Shown piece by piece: positions 18,941 to 26,794 of a stretch of 64,000 bases of DNA. Positions within the stretch are counted from its first letter, which is position 1. Each line of letters opens with the position of its first letter. The notes beneath the pieces were generated by a model. That model made no database searches. It was not told the origin of the DNA and saw only the letters and a program-made list of their open reading frames with translations. The DNA comes from Sphingobacteriales bacterium (lineage in GTDB: Bacteria; Bacteroidota; Bacteroidia; Chitinophagales; Chitinophagaceae): positions 1 to 64,000 of the forward strand of contig JACQDV010000017.1 of the NCBI GenBank assembly GCA_016200915.1, written 5' to 3'. The position numbers were made by a program, and so were the translations under genes.

Positions 18941-20491
18941 ATGAAAAAAATATTTTGTACCATTTTGTCTTTATTCATTACACTGTTACTTCATGCACAA
19001 ACAAACAGAACAATTAATGTTTATATATCTGATGTAAAAGGAACATTCAACATTTTTTTTAATGAATGTGTTGGAGCAGGAAGAGCAAATGAAGGTTTAA
19101 GAGCAGACTGGCAACGTCAGCTAACATATGCAAAAGAACAATGTGGCTTTCGCTACATATGTATGCATGGATTATTGCATGACGATATGGGGGTTTATTT
19201 TGAAGATGGTAAAGGCAATCCCATTTACAACTGGCAATATATAGATGAGCTGTATGATTTTTTATTAAGTATTCATGTAAGACCTTTTGTTGAGTTTGGC
19301 TTTATGCCTAAAACACTTGCAAGTTCCAATGCAACTCTTTCCTTCTTTTTCTGGAAGCCCAATATCTCGCCGCCAAAAGATTACACTAAATGGAGCAATT
19401 TAATAAAGGCATTGGTACAGCATTGGGTGGAACGTTACGGCGAAGCAGAAGTAAAACAATGGTATTTTGAAGTATGGAATGAGCCTAATTTAAAAAGCAT
19501 CTTTTGGTCTGGAGACCAGGCTGAATATTTTAAATTATTCGAGGCTACAGCAAGGGCGGTAAAATCTGTTTCGGCTGATTATCGGGTTGGCGGTCCTTCA
19601 ACAGCGGTGAGTGCATGTATCCCTGAACTGATAAAATATTGCGACAGTACTAAAACACCACTTGATTTTATCAGCACTCATAATTATGGCAGCGATAAAA
19701 CATTCTGGACAGATACAAGTGATGCGGCCATTACTACTAAAAACATGGATGTTATTCCTTATGCCGTAAAAAAATCAAAACACATTATTGAACAATCTTC
19801 AATGCCAAAGCTTCCGTTGTTTTATACTGAATGGAGTTCTGGCGATGGTTTATTTGACCACTACCGGCAGGCGGCGTACATTCTCGATAAATTAAAAAAG
19901 ACAGGTAATGCTGCCAATGCTATGTCGTATTGGACGTTCACGGATATTTTTGAAGAAAGGGGTCCCCGGGCAACGCCATTCCACGATGGCTTTGGAATGA
20001 TTAATTACCAGGACATCAATAAACCTGCTTTTTATGCGTATCAATATCTAAACAGGTTAGGCAAACATGAATTAAATGTTTTGGACGCTACATCGTTTGC
20101 CTGCAAAGATGATAAAGGAAATGTACAGGTATTGTTATGGGATTTTACAACCACCATTCCGGATTCAATAAATAAAAGAGATTACTATAAGAAAGACATA
20201 CCATCAAATACAAAAGGTAAAGTCACTATTAATTATAAAAATCTTCCAGCCGGAAAATATGAATTGAAGGTTTATCAAACAGGATACAAAGCAAATGACC
20301 CGTACACTTTGTATAAAGAAATGGGCAGTCCGTCTCAATTAACCAAACAACAGGTGCAAACTATCAGGCAAAAAGATAATGGTGCGCCAATCATTCAAAA
20401 GAATGTTCTTGTCAATTCAAATAAAACATTCAGTGAAACACTCGATTTAAGAGAGAATGATGTGTTTCTTGTTACGATCAGTAAATTATAA
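18941..20491 (+). CDS. secreted glycoside hydrolase family 39, beta-xylosidase-like
   Basis: 516 aa with a signal peptide (MKKIFCTILSLFITLLLHAQ). The TIM barrel carries the acid/base motif FEVWNEPN near residue 181 and the nucleophile motif FYTEWSSG near 296, both standard in GH39. A C-terminal beta domain (residues ~380-516) follows. Known activities in the family are beta-xylosidase, alpha-L-iduronidase and others, so the substrate is open. Spacing of 30 bp from GH2 and 24 bp to the next gene supports one transcript. Confidence 0.9.
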   Translation: MKKIFCTILSLFITLLLHAQTNRTINVYISDVKGTFNIFFNECVGAGRANEGLRADWQRQLTYAKEQCGFRYICMHGLLHDDMGVYFEDGKGNPIYNWQYIDELYDFLLSIHVRPFVEFGFMPKTLASSNATLSFFFWKPNISPPKDYTKWSNLIKALVQHWVERYGEAEVKQWYFEVWNEPNLKSIFWSGDQAEYFKLFEATARAVKSVSADYRVGGPSTAVSACIPELIKYCDSTKTPLDFISTHNYGSDKTFWTDTSDAAITTKNMDVIPYAVKKSKHIIEQSSMPKLPLFYTEWSSGDGLFDHYRQAAYILDKLKKTGNAANAMSYWTFTDIFEERGPRATPFHDGFGMINYQDINKPAFYAYQYLNRLGKHELNVLDATSFACKDDKGNVQVLLWDFTTTIPDSINKRDYYKKDIPSNTKGKVTINYKNLPAGKYELKVYQTGYKANDPYTLYKEMGSPSQLTKQQVQTIRQKDNGAPIIQKNVLVNSNKTFSETLDLRENDVFLVTISKL

Positions 20492-20514
20492 TCATTCTAT
20501 TAAATTATAACAGT

Positions 20515-22647
20515 ATGTCTCCTTCGAAAATTTACATAACTCTTTTTAGCCTGATGATGGTTTGCTCATCAGTATGTTTTGCTCAAAATAGTGAGTCATT
20601 GAAAGGAAAAGATTTTCCGCAGGACTTTGCAGTAAAAGACACCATGTTCAAAGCGCCTTATGTGGATGTTGATGAATGGCGTGATAAACCAGTACATCAT
20701 CATTATGTGCATGGTGGATTTAAAGGAACAGATACACGTTTCTCATTTTATTTTCCGGCAAAAGAAAAATTTGAAGGACATTTTTTTCAATACATAACAC
20801 CGGTTCCTGACAATGAAAATTTATCGCAGGGTGCAACGGGTGAAGGAGACAAGATCGGCTTTTCTGTTTCGCATGGAGCGTATTTTATAGAAAGCAATGG
20901 TGGCGGCAAATATGGTGCAGGCATGCCAGGTTCCGGTATTGACGCAACGATAGGTGCTTATCGTGCCAATGCTGCATGTGCACAGTTTTCACGTATTGTT
21001 GCTGCCCGCATTTATAGTACACAGAAACATATTTACGGTTATGCTTTTGGAGGCAGTGGTGGTGCATACCGTACCATTGGTGGTTTGGAAAATACAGATG
21101 GTGTTTGGGATGGAGCGGTACCTTATGTATTGGGTTCACCAATGGCAATTCCAAATGTGTTTACGGTGCGTATTTATGCCATGCGCATACTGCATGATAA
21201 ATTTCCTCAAATAGTTGATGCCATTGAACCCGGCGGTGGAGATATGTATGCAGGCCTAAACGATGAAGAAAAACAAGCGCTGACAGAAGTTACTAAAATG
21301 GGCTTTCCTCCCAAAGCATGGTTTGCATATAAGACGATGGGCTTGCATGCTTTTCCTGTTTTATATCCCGGCGTTAAAATGGCTGACGCAAAATATTTCA
21401 CAGACTTCTGGACGGTGCCTGGTTATGATGGTGCAGATTCAACAAACTCTGTACGCAAAGTACGCATTCAGCAAAGCAGCAAAATAAAAATGATCATCAC
21501 CACAGACCTTGCTGCAAAGTTTGGAATTCCACAACCGGAAAATGCAGGACAGGCAAGAGGCACAGCCGATGCTGCATGGAAATCTGTCGGCGGTGCAGAA
21601 GGTGGAATGCCTGTTGCTTTTCAATTAGAGAATACATTGCCTGATGCAAATTATTTAGGTGGAGATTTAATTATAAAGAGCGGTGATGCTGCAGGGAAAA
21701 AATTATTTATACCAAATGTATCAGACGATAAAATAATTCTTGGCACTGCCGATGCGAAAGTGCTTGCACAAATAAAAGTTGGTGATGAAGTAGTGCTTGA
21801 CAATTCAGATTTTTTGGCTGCACAAACCTATCATCGGCACCAGGTGCCCGGCAAAGAGTATCATGTATGGGATCAGTTTCGTGATGCAACCGGCAAACCC
21901 ATTTATCCGCAGCGTCCCATGTTATTAGGGCCGCTGTTTACACAAGCTGCTTCAGGTGTTTTACCGGAAGGAAAGTTCAAAGGAAAAGTTATTCTTCTTG
22001 GGTCGCTGTGGGACAGCGAAGCATTTCCATGGCAGCAAGATTGGTATCGTTCAAAAGTGAAAGAAAATTTTGGTGACAGCACAGATAATCATTTCAGAAT
22101 TTGGTTTACTGATCATGCGAATCATGGTGACTATGTAAACCCGGGAGACCCTGATCATCTGGTAAGTTATCTCGGTGTGTTGCAACAAGCGTTACTTGAT
22201 TTAAGTGCATGGGTTGAAAAAAGAATAACTCCACCTGCAAATACAAACTACAAAGTAACAGACGGGCAAGTTATATTGCCATCAAATGCTGCAGAGCGAA
22301 AAGGTATTCAGGCAACAGTAATTGTAAAAGCTAATGGCAACGAAAGCACGGAAGTTAATATAAATAAACCTGTTGTTTTTTCTGCAGTAATAGACTTACC
22401 ACCAAACGCCGGGAAGATAGTAAGTGCAGCCTGGGATTTTGAAAATGCAGGTGAGTTTGCAGTTGAAGGAAAATTGATTCCTGATAACAAAACGGGTTTA
22501 CGTATAATCTTGAAGAACACTTACACTTTTACTAAGCCCGGAACTTATTTCTCTACGCTAAGAGTTGTTTCACAGCGGCTGGGCGATAAGAAAACTCCTT
22601 ACACACAAATAAAAAATTTGGGGAGGGTAAGAGTGGTGGTAAAGTAG
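20515..22647 (+). CDS. large secreted alpha/beta-hydrolase-like protein with C-terminal PKD-like domain
   Basis: 710 aa with a signal peptide (ends near VCFAQN). Seen: a nucleophile-elbow-like GYAFGGSGGAYR with Ser about 181, a later strand with GSLWDSEAFPWQ, and FTDHANHGD as possible Asp and His partners. Residues ~605-710 look like a PKD/Ig-type domain (AAWDFENAGEF, NTYTFTKPGTYFSTLRV). I do not recognise a named enzyme; tannase or feruloyl-esterase-like is the closest guess. It lies between GH39 and the SDR, which suggests a role on plant-derived ester-linked glycosides (inference). Confidence 0.7.
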   Translation: MSPSKIYITLFSLMMVCSSVCFAQNSESLKGKDFPQDFAVKDTMFKAPYVDVDEWRDKPVHHHYVHGGFKGTDTRFSFYFPAKEKFEGHFFQYITPVPDNENLSQGATGEGDKIGFSVSHGAYFIESNGGGKYGAGMPGSGIDATIGAYRANAACAQFSRIVAARIYSTQKHIYGYAFGGSGGAYRTIGGLENTDGVWDGAVPYVLGSPMAIPNVFTVRIYAMRILHDKFPQIVDAIEPGGGDMYAGLNDEEKQALTEVTKMGFPPKAWFAYKTMGLHAFPVLYPGVKMADAKYFTDFWTVPGYDGADSTNSVRKVRIQQSSKIKMIITTDLAAKFGIPQPENAGQARGTADAAWKSVGGAEGGMPVAFQLENTLPDANYLGGDLIIKSGDAAGKKLFIPNVSDDKIILGTADAKVLAQIKVGDEVVLDNSDFLAAQTYHRHQVPGKEYHVWDQFRDATGKPIYPQRPMLLGPLFTQAASGVLPEGKFKGKVILLGSLWDSEAFPWQQDWYRSKVKENFGDSTDNHFRIWFTDHANHGDYVNPGDPDHLVSYLGVLQQALLDLSAWVEKRITPPANTNYKVTDGQVILPSNAAERKGIQATVIVKANGNESTEVNINKPVVFSAVIDLPPNAGKIVSAAWDFENAGEFAVEGKLIPDNKTGLRIILKNTYTFTKPGTYFSTLRVVSQRLGDKKTPYTQIKNLGRVRVVVK

Positions 22648-22674
22648 AAGAGTAATAAAGCAAGCGATTAAAAA

Positions 22675-23481
22675 ATGAAAGTTCAAAACAAAACAATTCT
22701 TGTAACAGGTGGTGGAAGCGGCATGGGGCGTGAATTGGTACTCCACCTTCTATCGAAGGATGCGAAAGTAATTGCTATAGATATTAATGAAGCTTCACTA
22801 AATGAAACTGCCGGGTTAGCTGGTGATAAAAGAAGTTTATTAACAACATTCATTATTGACATTACGAATAAAAGTGCTATTGAAAAATTATTGACTGATG
22901 CCATTGCAGAGTTTGGATATGTAGATGGCATTATTAACAATGCAGGCATCATTCAGCCTTTTATTAAAGTGAACGAATTAAAATATGAAGCAATAGAACG
23001 GGTAATGAATATTAATTTCTATGGGACACTTTACATGATAAAAACATTTTTGCCACACCTGCTTACCCGCCCTGAAGCGCATATTGTAAACATTTCCAGC
23101 ATGGGTGGTTTTTTGCCGGTGCCGGGACAAACCATTTATGGTGCATCAAAAGCTGCAGTGAAATTATTGACAGAAGGTTTGCATTCTGAATTGATTGGTA
23201 CAAATGTAAAAGTCTCTGTTGTGTTTCCAGGAGCAGTAAATACCAATATCACCAAAAACTCAGGGTTGAATGTTCCGGCGCAGCCTGCCGCTGAAAGTAA
23301 AGCAATCAAAACATTATTGCCTGCAAAAGCTGCACAAATTATTATTGATGGAATGGAAAAAAATCTCTACCGGATAATAGTAGGTAGAGATGCGCTGTTT
23401 ATGGACCTTTTCTGCAGATTAAACCCCAAAGGCGCTGCAAGTATGATCAGTAAAAAAATGAAGTATCTTTTGCCCGGGTGA
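22675..23481 (+). CDS. short-chain dehydrogenase/reductase (SDR)
   Basis: 268 aa classical SDR. Seen: the cofactor-binding TGGGSGMGRE near residue 12, NNAG near 89, and the active-site YGASKAAVK near 155 with a Ser upstream in NISSMGG. Cytoplasmic, NAD(P)-dependent. Substrate unknown; it may handle an aglycone or alcohol released by the enzymes encoded before it. The 28-bp gap to the upstream gene suggests the same transcript. Confidence 0.9.
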   Translation: MKVQNKTILVTGGGSGMGRELVLHLLSKDAKVIAIDINEASLNETAGLAGDKRSLLTTFIIDITNKSAIEKLLTDAIAEFGYVDGIINNAGIIQPFIKVNELKYEAIERVMNINFYGTLYMIKTFLPHLLTRPEAHIVNISSMGGFLPVPGQTIYGASKAAVKLLTEGLHSELIGTNVKVSVVFPGAVNTNITKNSGLNVPAQPAAESKAIKTLLPAKAAQIIIDGMEKNLYRIIVGRDALFMDLFCRLNPKGAASMISKKMKYLLPG

Positions 23482-23581
23482 TTAACAGAAAAAAAGGATT
23501 TGATCGGCTAATATTGAACTTAACTTTTTGTATTTTAGATGGGAGCTGCTTTCCTTTCTGAATATAAAAGCAATTTTTAGT

Positions 23582-24403
23582 ATGAAAAAGTTATTGTTTT
23601 TCTTATTAATCACTTCTTCATTATTTCAATGTACTTCAAAAAAAGAGACATTGTCATTTGAAAAACTAAACTCAAATGAATTTAATGCAGGAAATCGCAC
23701 TATTCCCGGTGGTAAATCTATTGATTCAGTAAAACATGCTCATGATAGTTGTATGGGTATTTCTTTTGATGCAAATGTAGTGTTGGCAGGCAGCAAAGAC
23801 AGCCTGTTTGCCGGAACAATTTTAAACAGACGCACTTTAAAAGTTGCAGGGTCTTTGAATGAACTTGGTTTTGATTTTGAAAAAATGTCAACTCAATATA
23901 TTATTATTACAAACCCGTGTTACGAAAAAAAAGAATTTCATTTTCCGCTTAAATCAATATTTACGGGTGATTTAACTATAGAGCTTCCCAATTCGGCTTC
24001 GTCAATAAACAAAGAGCTTAATGAAATCATTGCTGCTTCACAGGATCAGGAAGTACGAACAGGGTCATGGGTTTATCTTAACATAAAACAGCTGATCAAG
24101 AATATGATGGATACAATTAAAAGTGAAAAGGGAGAACTGTATAAGGCGAAATTGTTAGATACATCAAATATGGTTGTGACTGCAGTTGAAAGTATAATGC
24201 GGGTTGATTTTATTATTCACTCAAACAAATTGATGTCACCGGCTTTAAGAGCAAAGCTTGCAGAAAAACCAACCGCTAAAATTGCAGGATTAAAATATCA
24301 GGTTAATTTTTATTTAATTAGCCCTGATCAATTACAGATTTCAATAGATGGTTTTTTCCCAATTATCGGCAAGTTTATGAAAGTACAATTAAAAGTAAAT
24401 TAA
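23582..24403 (+). CDS. lipoprotein of unknown function
   Basis: 273 aa from the ATG at 23582, chosen because it opens into a lipoprotein signal peptide with lipobox SLFQC; the longer frame from 23528 adds an unlikely leader. The mature protein begins with a Ser/Lys-rich linker, then mixed alpha/beta sequence with two Cys (residues ~58 and ~119). No family recognised. Converges on the epimerase-like gene. Confidence 0.75.
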   Translation: MKKLLFFLLITSSLFQCTSKKETLSFEKLNSNEFNAGNRTIPGGKSIDSVKHAHDSCMGISFDANVVLAGSKDSLFAGTILNRRTLKVAGSLNELGFDFEKMSTQYIIITNPCYEKKEFHFPLKSIFTGDLTIELPNSASSINKELNEIIAASQDQEVRTGSWVYLNIKQLIKNMMDTIKSEKGELYKAKLLDTSNMVVTAVESIMRVDFIIHSNKLMSPALRAKLAEKPTAKIAGLKYQVNFYLISPDQLQISIDGFFPIIGKFMKVQLKVN

Positions 24404-24545
24404 TAATACCTGTTTAGATGTAGCCAGTTTGCAGGCCAGATAATTTAACACACTACCGGGATTTATCAATAAAAAACAGGCATTACTATCTGATCAACGA
24501 TCTTCATATATTGTATTGATAAAACAATAACCGCCAATTATACAT

Positions 24546-25421
24546 TTACTTTAATTTCTTAACCTGCTCATTATAGTATTTTACAGTTTGTATTACAGAA
24601 GGTAAATTACTTGGTTGATCTGTTGCATCTCGTTCTATATAAACATAGCCTTTAAAACCCTGTTGCTTCAATTCTTTAAAAATAGCAGGAAAATCAACAA
24701 CACCTGTACCAACAGGAACATCAACAAGCTTAGGATCATTATAGGCAGCAATATCTTTTAAATGAATGGCTATAATATGGCCACTTAGTTTTTTTATTGC
24801 ATCAAGTGGATTGATTCCGCTCTTTGGCCAATGACCCAGATCTGCACATACTCCAAAATTCGGATGACCTTTCATTGCCAGCAACGTTGTATCCGGGTTC
24901 CAGTAATGACTCATCCCTCTCCAATGTTCGTGAATAGCCACTTTGATCTTGTAAATTCCGGCAAGGCTGTCAATGCCATCCCACATATTCAATGGTGGTT
25001 CGGTTGTTATAAATTCAACACCAAACTGCTTTGCCATCTCGAACTGCTTTTTCCAGGAATTAATATCATTGCCACCTGCTACGTAAACTGATTTGCATTT
25101 CAATCCTCTTTGTTCGATTAACGATTTTAATTTTTGTATGCCGGCAGGTGATAATTGCATAAGCGATGAATCTTTCAGCTCAGGAAGTGTTTTTGTAAAA
25201 TTATTAGGCTCAATATATTTTAAACCGGCGCTATCTGTTTTATCCAGTGATTGAGAAAAACTGAATGTGTGAAATGTCCATAATGCTATCCCGAATTTCC
25301 AGTCTGCCGCCGGATTGACTAAACCTGCTTTCTCAACTAACACTTTTTTATTTGATTGACGTATGTTAAAAGCGACAAGAAGTATTGCCACGAATACAAA
25401 AGGGATGATTGCTTTTTTCAT
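24546..25421 (-). CDS. exported sugar phosphate isomerase/epimerase-like TIM-barrel protein
   Basis: 291 aa with an N-terminal hydrophobic export segment (MKKAIIPFVFVAILLVAFNI). The body is a xylose-isomerase-like (AP endonuclease 2 fold) barrel: VEFITTEPP, VAIHEHWRGM, GVCADLGHW, AIHLKDIA and YVYIERD carry the His, Glu and Asp metal ligands typical of the fold. Known: such enzymes isomerise or epimerise sugars, and many exported forms in Bacteroidota have no proven substrate. It ends facing the lipoprotein gene. Confidence 0.87.
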   Translation of the reverse strand: MKKAIIPFVFVAILLVAFNIRQSNKKVLVEKAGLVNPAADWKFGIALWTFHTFSFSQSLDKTDSAGLKYIEPNNFTKTLPELKDSSLMQLSPAGIQKLKSLIEQRGLKCKSVYVAGGNDINSWKKQFEMAKQFGVEFITTEPPLNMWDGIDSLAGIYKIKVAIHEHWRGMSHYWNPDTTLLAMKGHPNFGVCADLGHWPKSGINPLDAIKKLSGHIIAIHLKDIAAYNDPKLVDVPVGTGVVDFPAIFKELKQQGFKGYVYIERDATDQPSNLPSVIQTVKYYNEQVKKLK

Positions 25422-25507
25422 TTTTGAATTTTATATTGTACGCTAAAGTTATCTGTTTTTTACATCCATCTTAAGTTTAATTAATGTCGTAGGTTTTCAA
25501 AAAAACA

Positions 25508-25529
25508 ATGCTCTCCTTCCGGAGAGCAT
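25508..25529 (-). terminator. rho-independent terminator behind the receptor remnant
   Basis: A perfect 9-bp stem (ATGCTCTCC / GGAGAGCAT) with a 4-base loop, followed on the minus strand by TTG then a run of seven T. It sits 14 bp after the stop of the TonB-receptor remnant, so it looks like that gene's original terminator. Confidence 0.85.
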
Positions 25530-25543
25530 GTTACCTGTTTATT

Positions 25544-25680
25544 TATTAATTACATGAGAAAATTTAAAAGTAGCCGTAATGAAATAAGCTCTTGGTGGTA
25601 AAGCCACTGTAGAATAAGGGGTGTTATTTTTCACTGCATCCTGTAGCATCCTGCTGACCATACTGTACTGTCCTGCTTCC
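25544..25680 (-). pseudogene. 3' remnant of a TonB-dependent receptor
   Basis: Read on the minus strand this gives 45-50 codons ending ...ALPPRAYFITATFKFSHVINK and TAA. The PPRAYF...TATFKF ending is the last beta strand of a TonB-dependent outer-membrane receptor. No upstream part exists: the frame is closed by a stop at about 25703 and the GntR gene occupies the adjoining DNA on the other strand. I infer a deletion or rearrangement that removed the receptor and left its tail and terminator. The identification rests on a short end segment. Confidence 0.65.
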
Positions 25681-25723
25681 GATGGAAAAAAGAATATATA
25701 TATTTACATTGCTACTTGCTATT

Positions 25724-26755
25724 ATGGCTTCTGAGAATATATATCGTTTAATTAAAATAGATGAACAGTCTATTACTCCAAAGTATTTACAGCTTACCAA
25801 TTCGGTATTAGATGCCATCGAACAAAAAAAGATTGATAAAGATTACCCGTTACCTTCTATCAATGAGCTGAGTTACGAACTGGAGATTTCGAGAGATACT
25901 GCGGAAAAGGCATACCGTCATTTAAAACAATTAGGTGTGATTGGTTCTGTACCGGGTAAAGGTTATTTCATTGCTAAAACCGATTTTAAACAAACCGTAA
26001 AAGTATTCCTGCTGTTTAATAAACTGAGTGCTCACAAAAAACTGATTTACGATTCTTTTGTCAGCACATTGGGTGAACAGGCAGCTATTGATTTTTATAT
26101 TTACAACAATGATTTTGGTCTTTTTAAAAAATTAGTTCAAAACAGAAAGGGCGATTATACGCATTACATTATCATTCCGCATTTTTTGGAAGGTGGTGAA
26201 CATGCGGCAGATGTCATTAATGAAATATCAGGCGGCAACCTGATATTGCTCGATAAAATTATTCCCGGTGTAAAAAGAGAATATGCGGCGGTTTATGAAA
26301 ATTTTGAAAAAGATATTTACGAAGCGCTGAAGAAAGCATTGCCGCAATTAGGAAAATATCAAACATTAAAAATTACATTTCCTACTTACACCTATTTCCC
26401 TGATGAAATAGTAAAAGGTTTCCAATCCTTTTGCCAGGAATATGCGTTTAACTATAAAGTGGTACACAGTATAGCTGAAGAACCCATTCATGAAGGAGAA
26501 GCTTATATTAATCTCATGGAAGATGATTTAGTAGTGTTGCTGGGAAAAATACAGGAAACAAAATTAAAAGTAGGAGCAAGCATCGGCATCATTTCCTACA
26601 ATGAAACACCCTGGAAAAGATTTATACTGGATGGCATCACCACCATCTCCACCGATTTTAAAAAGATGGGGGAAATGACCGCTAAAATGGTATTGAACGA
26701 TGAAACTAAAAAAATGGAAGTGCCATTTACTCTAACCTTAAGAAATTCTTTATAA
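25724..26755 (+). CDS. GntR-family regulator with sugar-binding-type effector domain
   Basis: 343 aa from the ATG at 25724 (the 25682 ATG adds an odd hydrophobic leader). Residues ~1-80 are a winged helix: YLQLTNSVLDAIEQ, LPSINELSYELEISRDTAEKAYRHLKQLGVI and GKGYF are classic GntR. The rest resembles a periplasmic-binding-protein/LacI-like effector domain. Known: such GntR proteins control carbohydrate loci in Bacteroidota. CTGTACTGTC lies at 25664-25672, just upstream, and shares GTACTGTC with the rhaT site. It might therefore control the rhamnose genes (inference). Confidence 0.88.
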   Translation: MASENIYRLIKIDEQSITPKYLQLTNSVLDAIEQKKIDKDYPLPSINELSYELEISRDTAEKAYRHLKQLGVIGSVPGKGYFIAKTDFKQTVKVFLLFNKLSAHKKLIYDSFVSTLGEQAAIDFYIYNNDFGLFKKLVQNRKGDYTHYIIIPHFLEGGEHAADVINEISGGNLILLDKIIPGVKREYAAVYENFEKDIYEALKKALPQLGKYQTLKITFPTYTYFPDEIVKGFQSFCQEYAFNYKVVHSIAEEPIHEGEAYINLMEDDLVVLLGKIQETKLKVGASIGIISYNETPWKRFILDGITTISTDFKKMGEMTAKMVLNDETKKMEVPFTLTLRNSL

Positions 26756-26794
26756 CATTTAATAGCTGCTATATTAAGAAGCCAGCACCATTAT

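Noticed and set aside
24404-24545. Terminator formed by CCTGTTT (24409) and AAACAGG (24474)
   Set aside because: Only 7 bp with a 58-base loop and no T-run; chance is likely.
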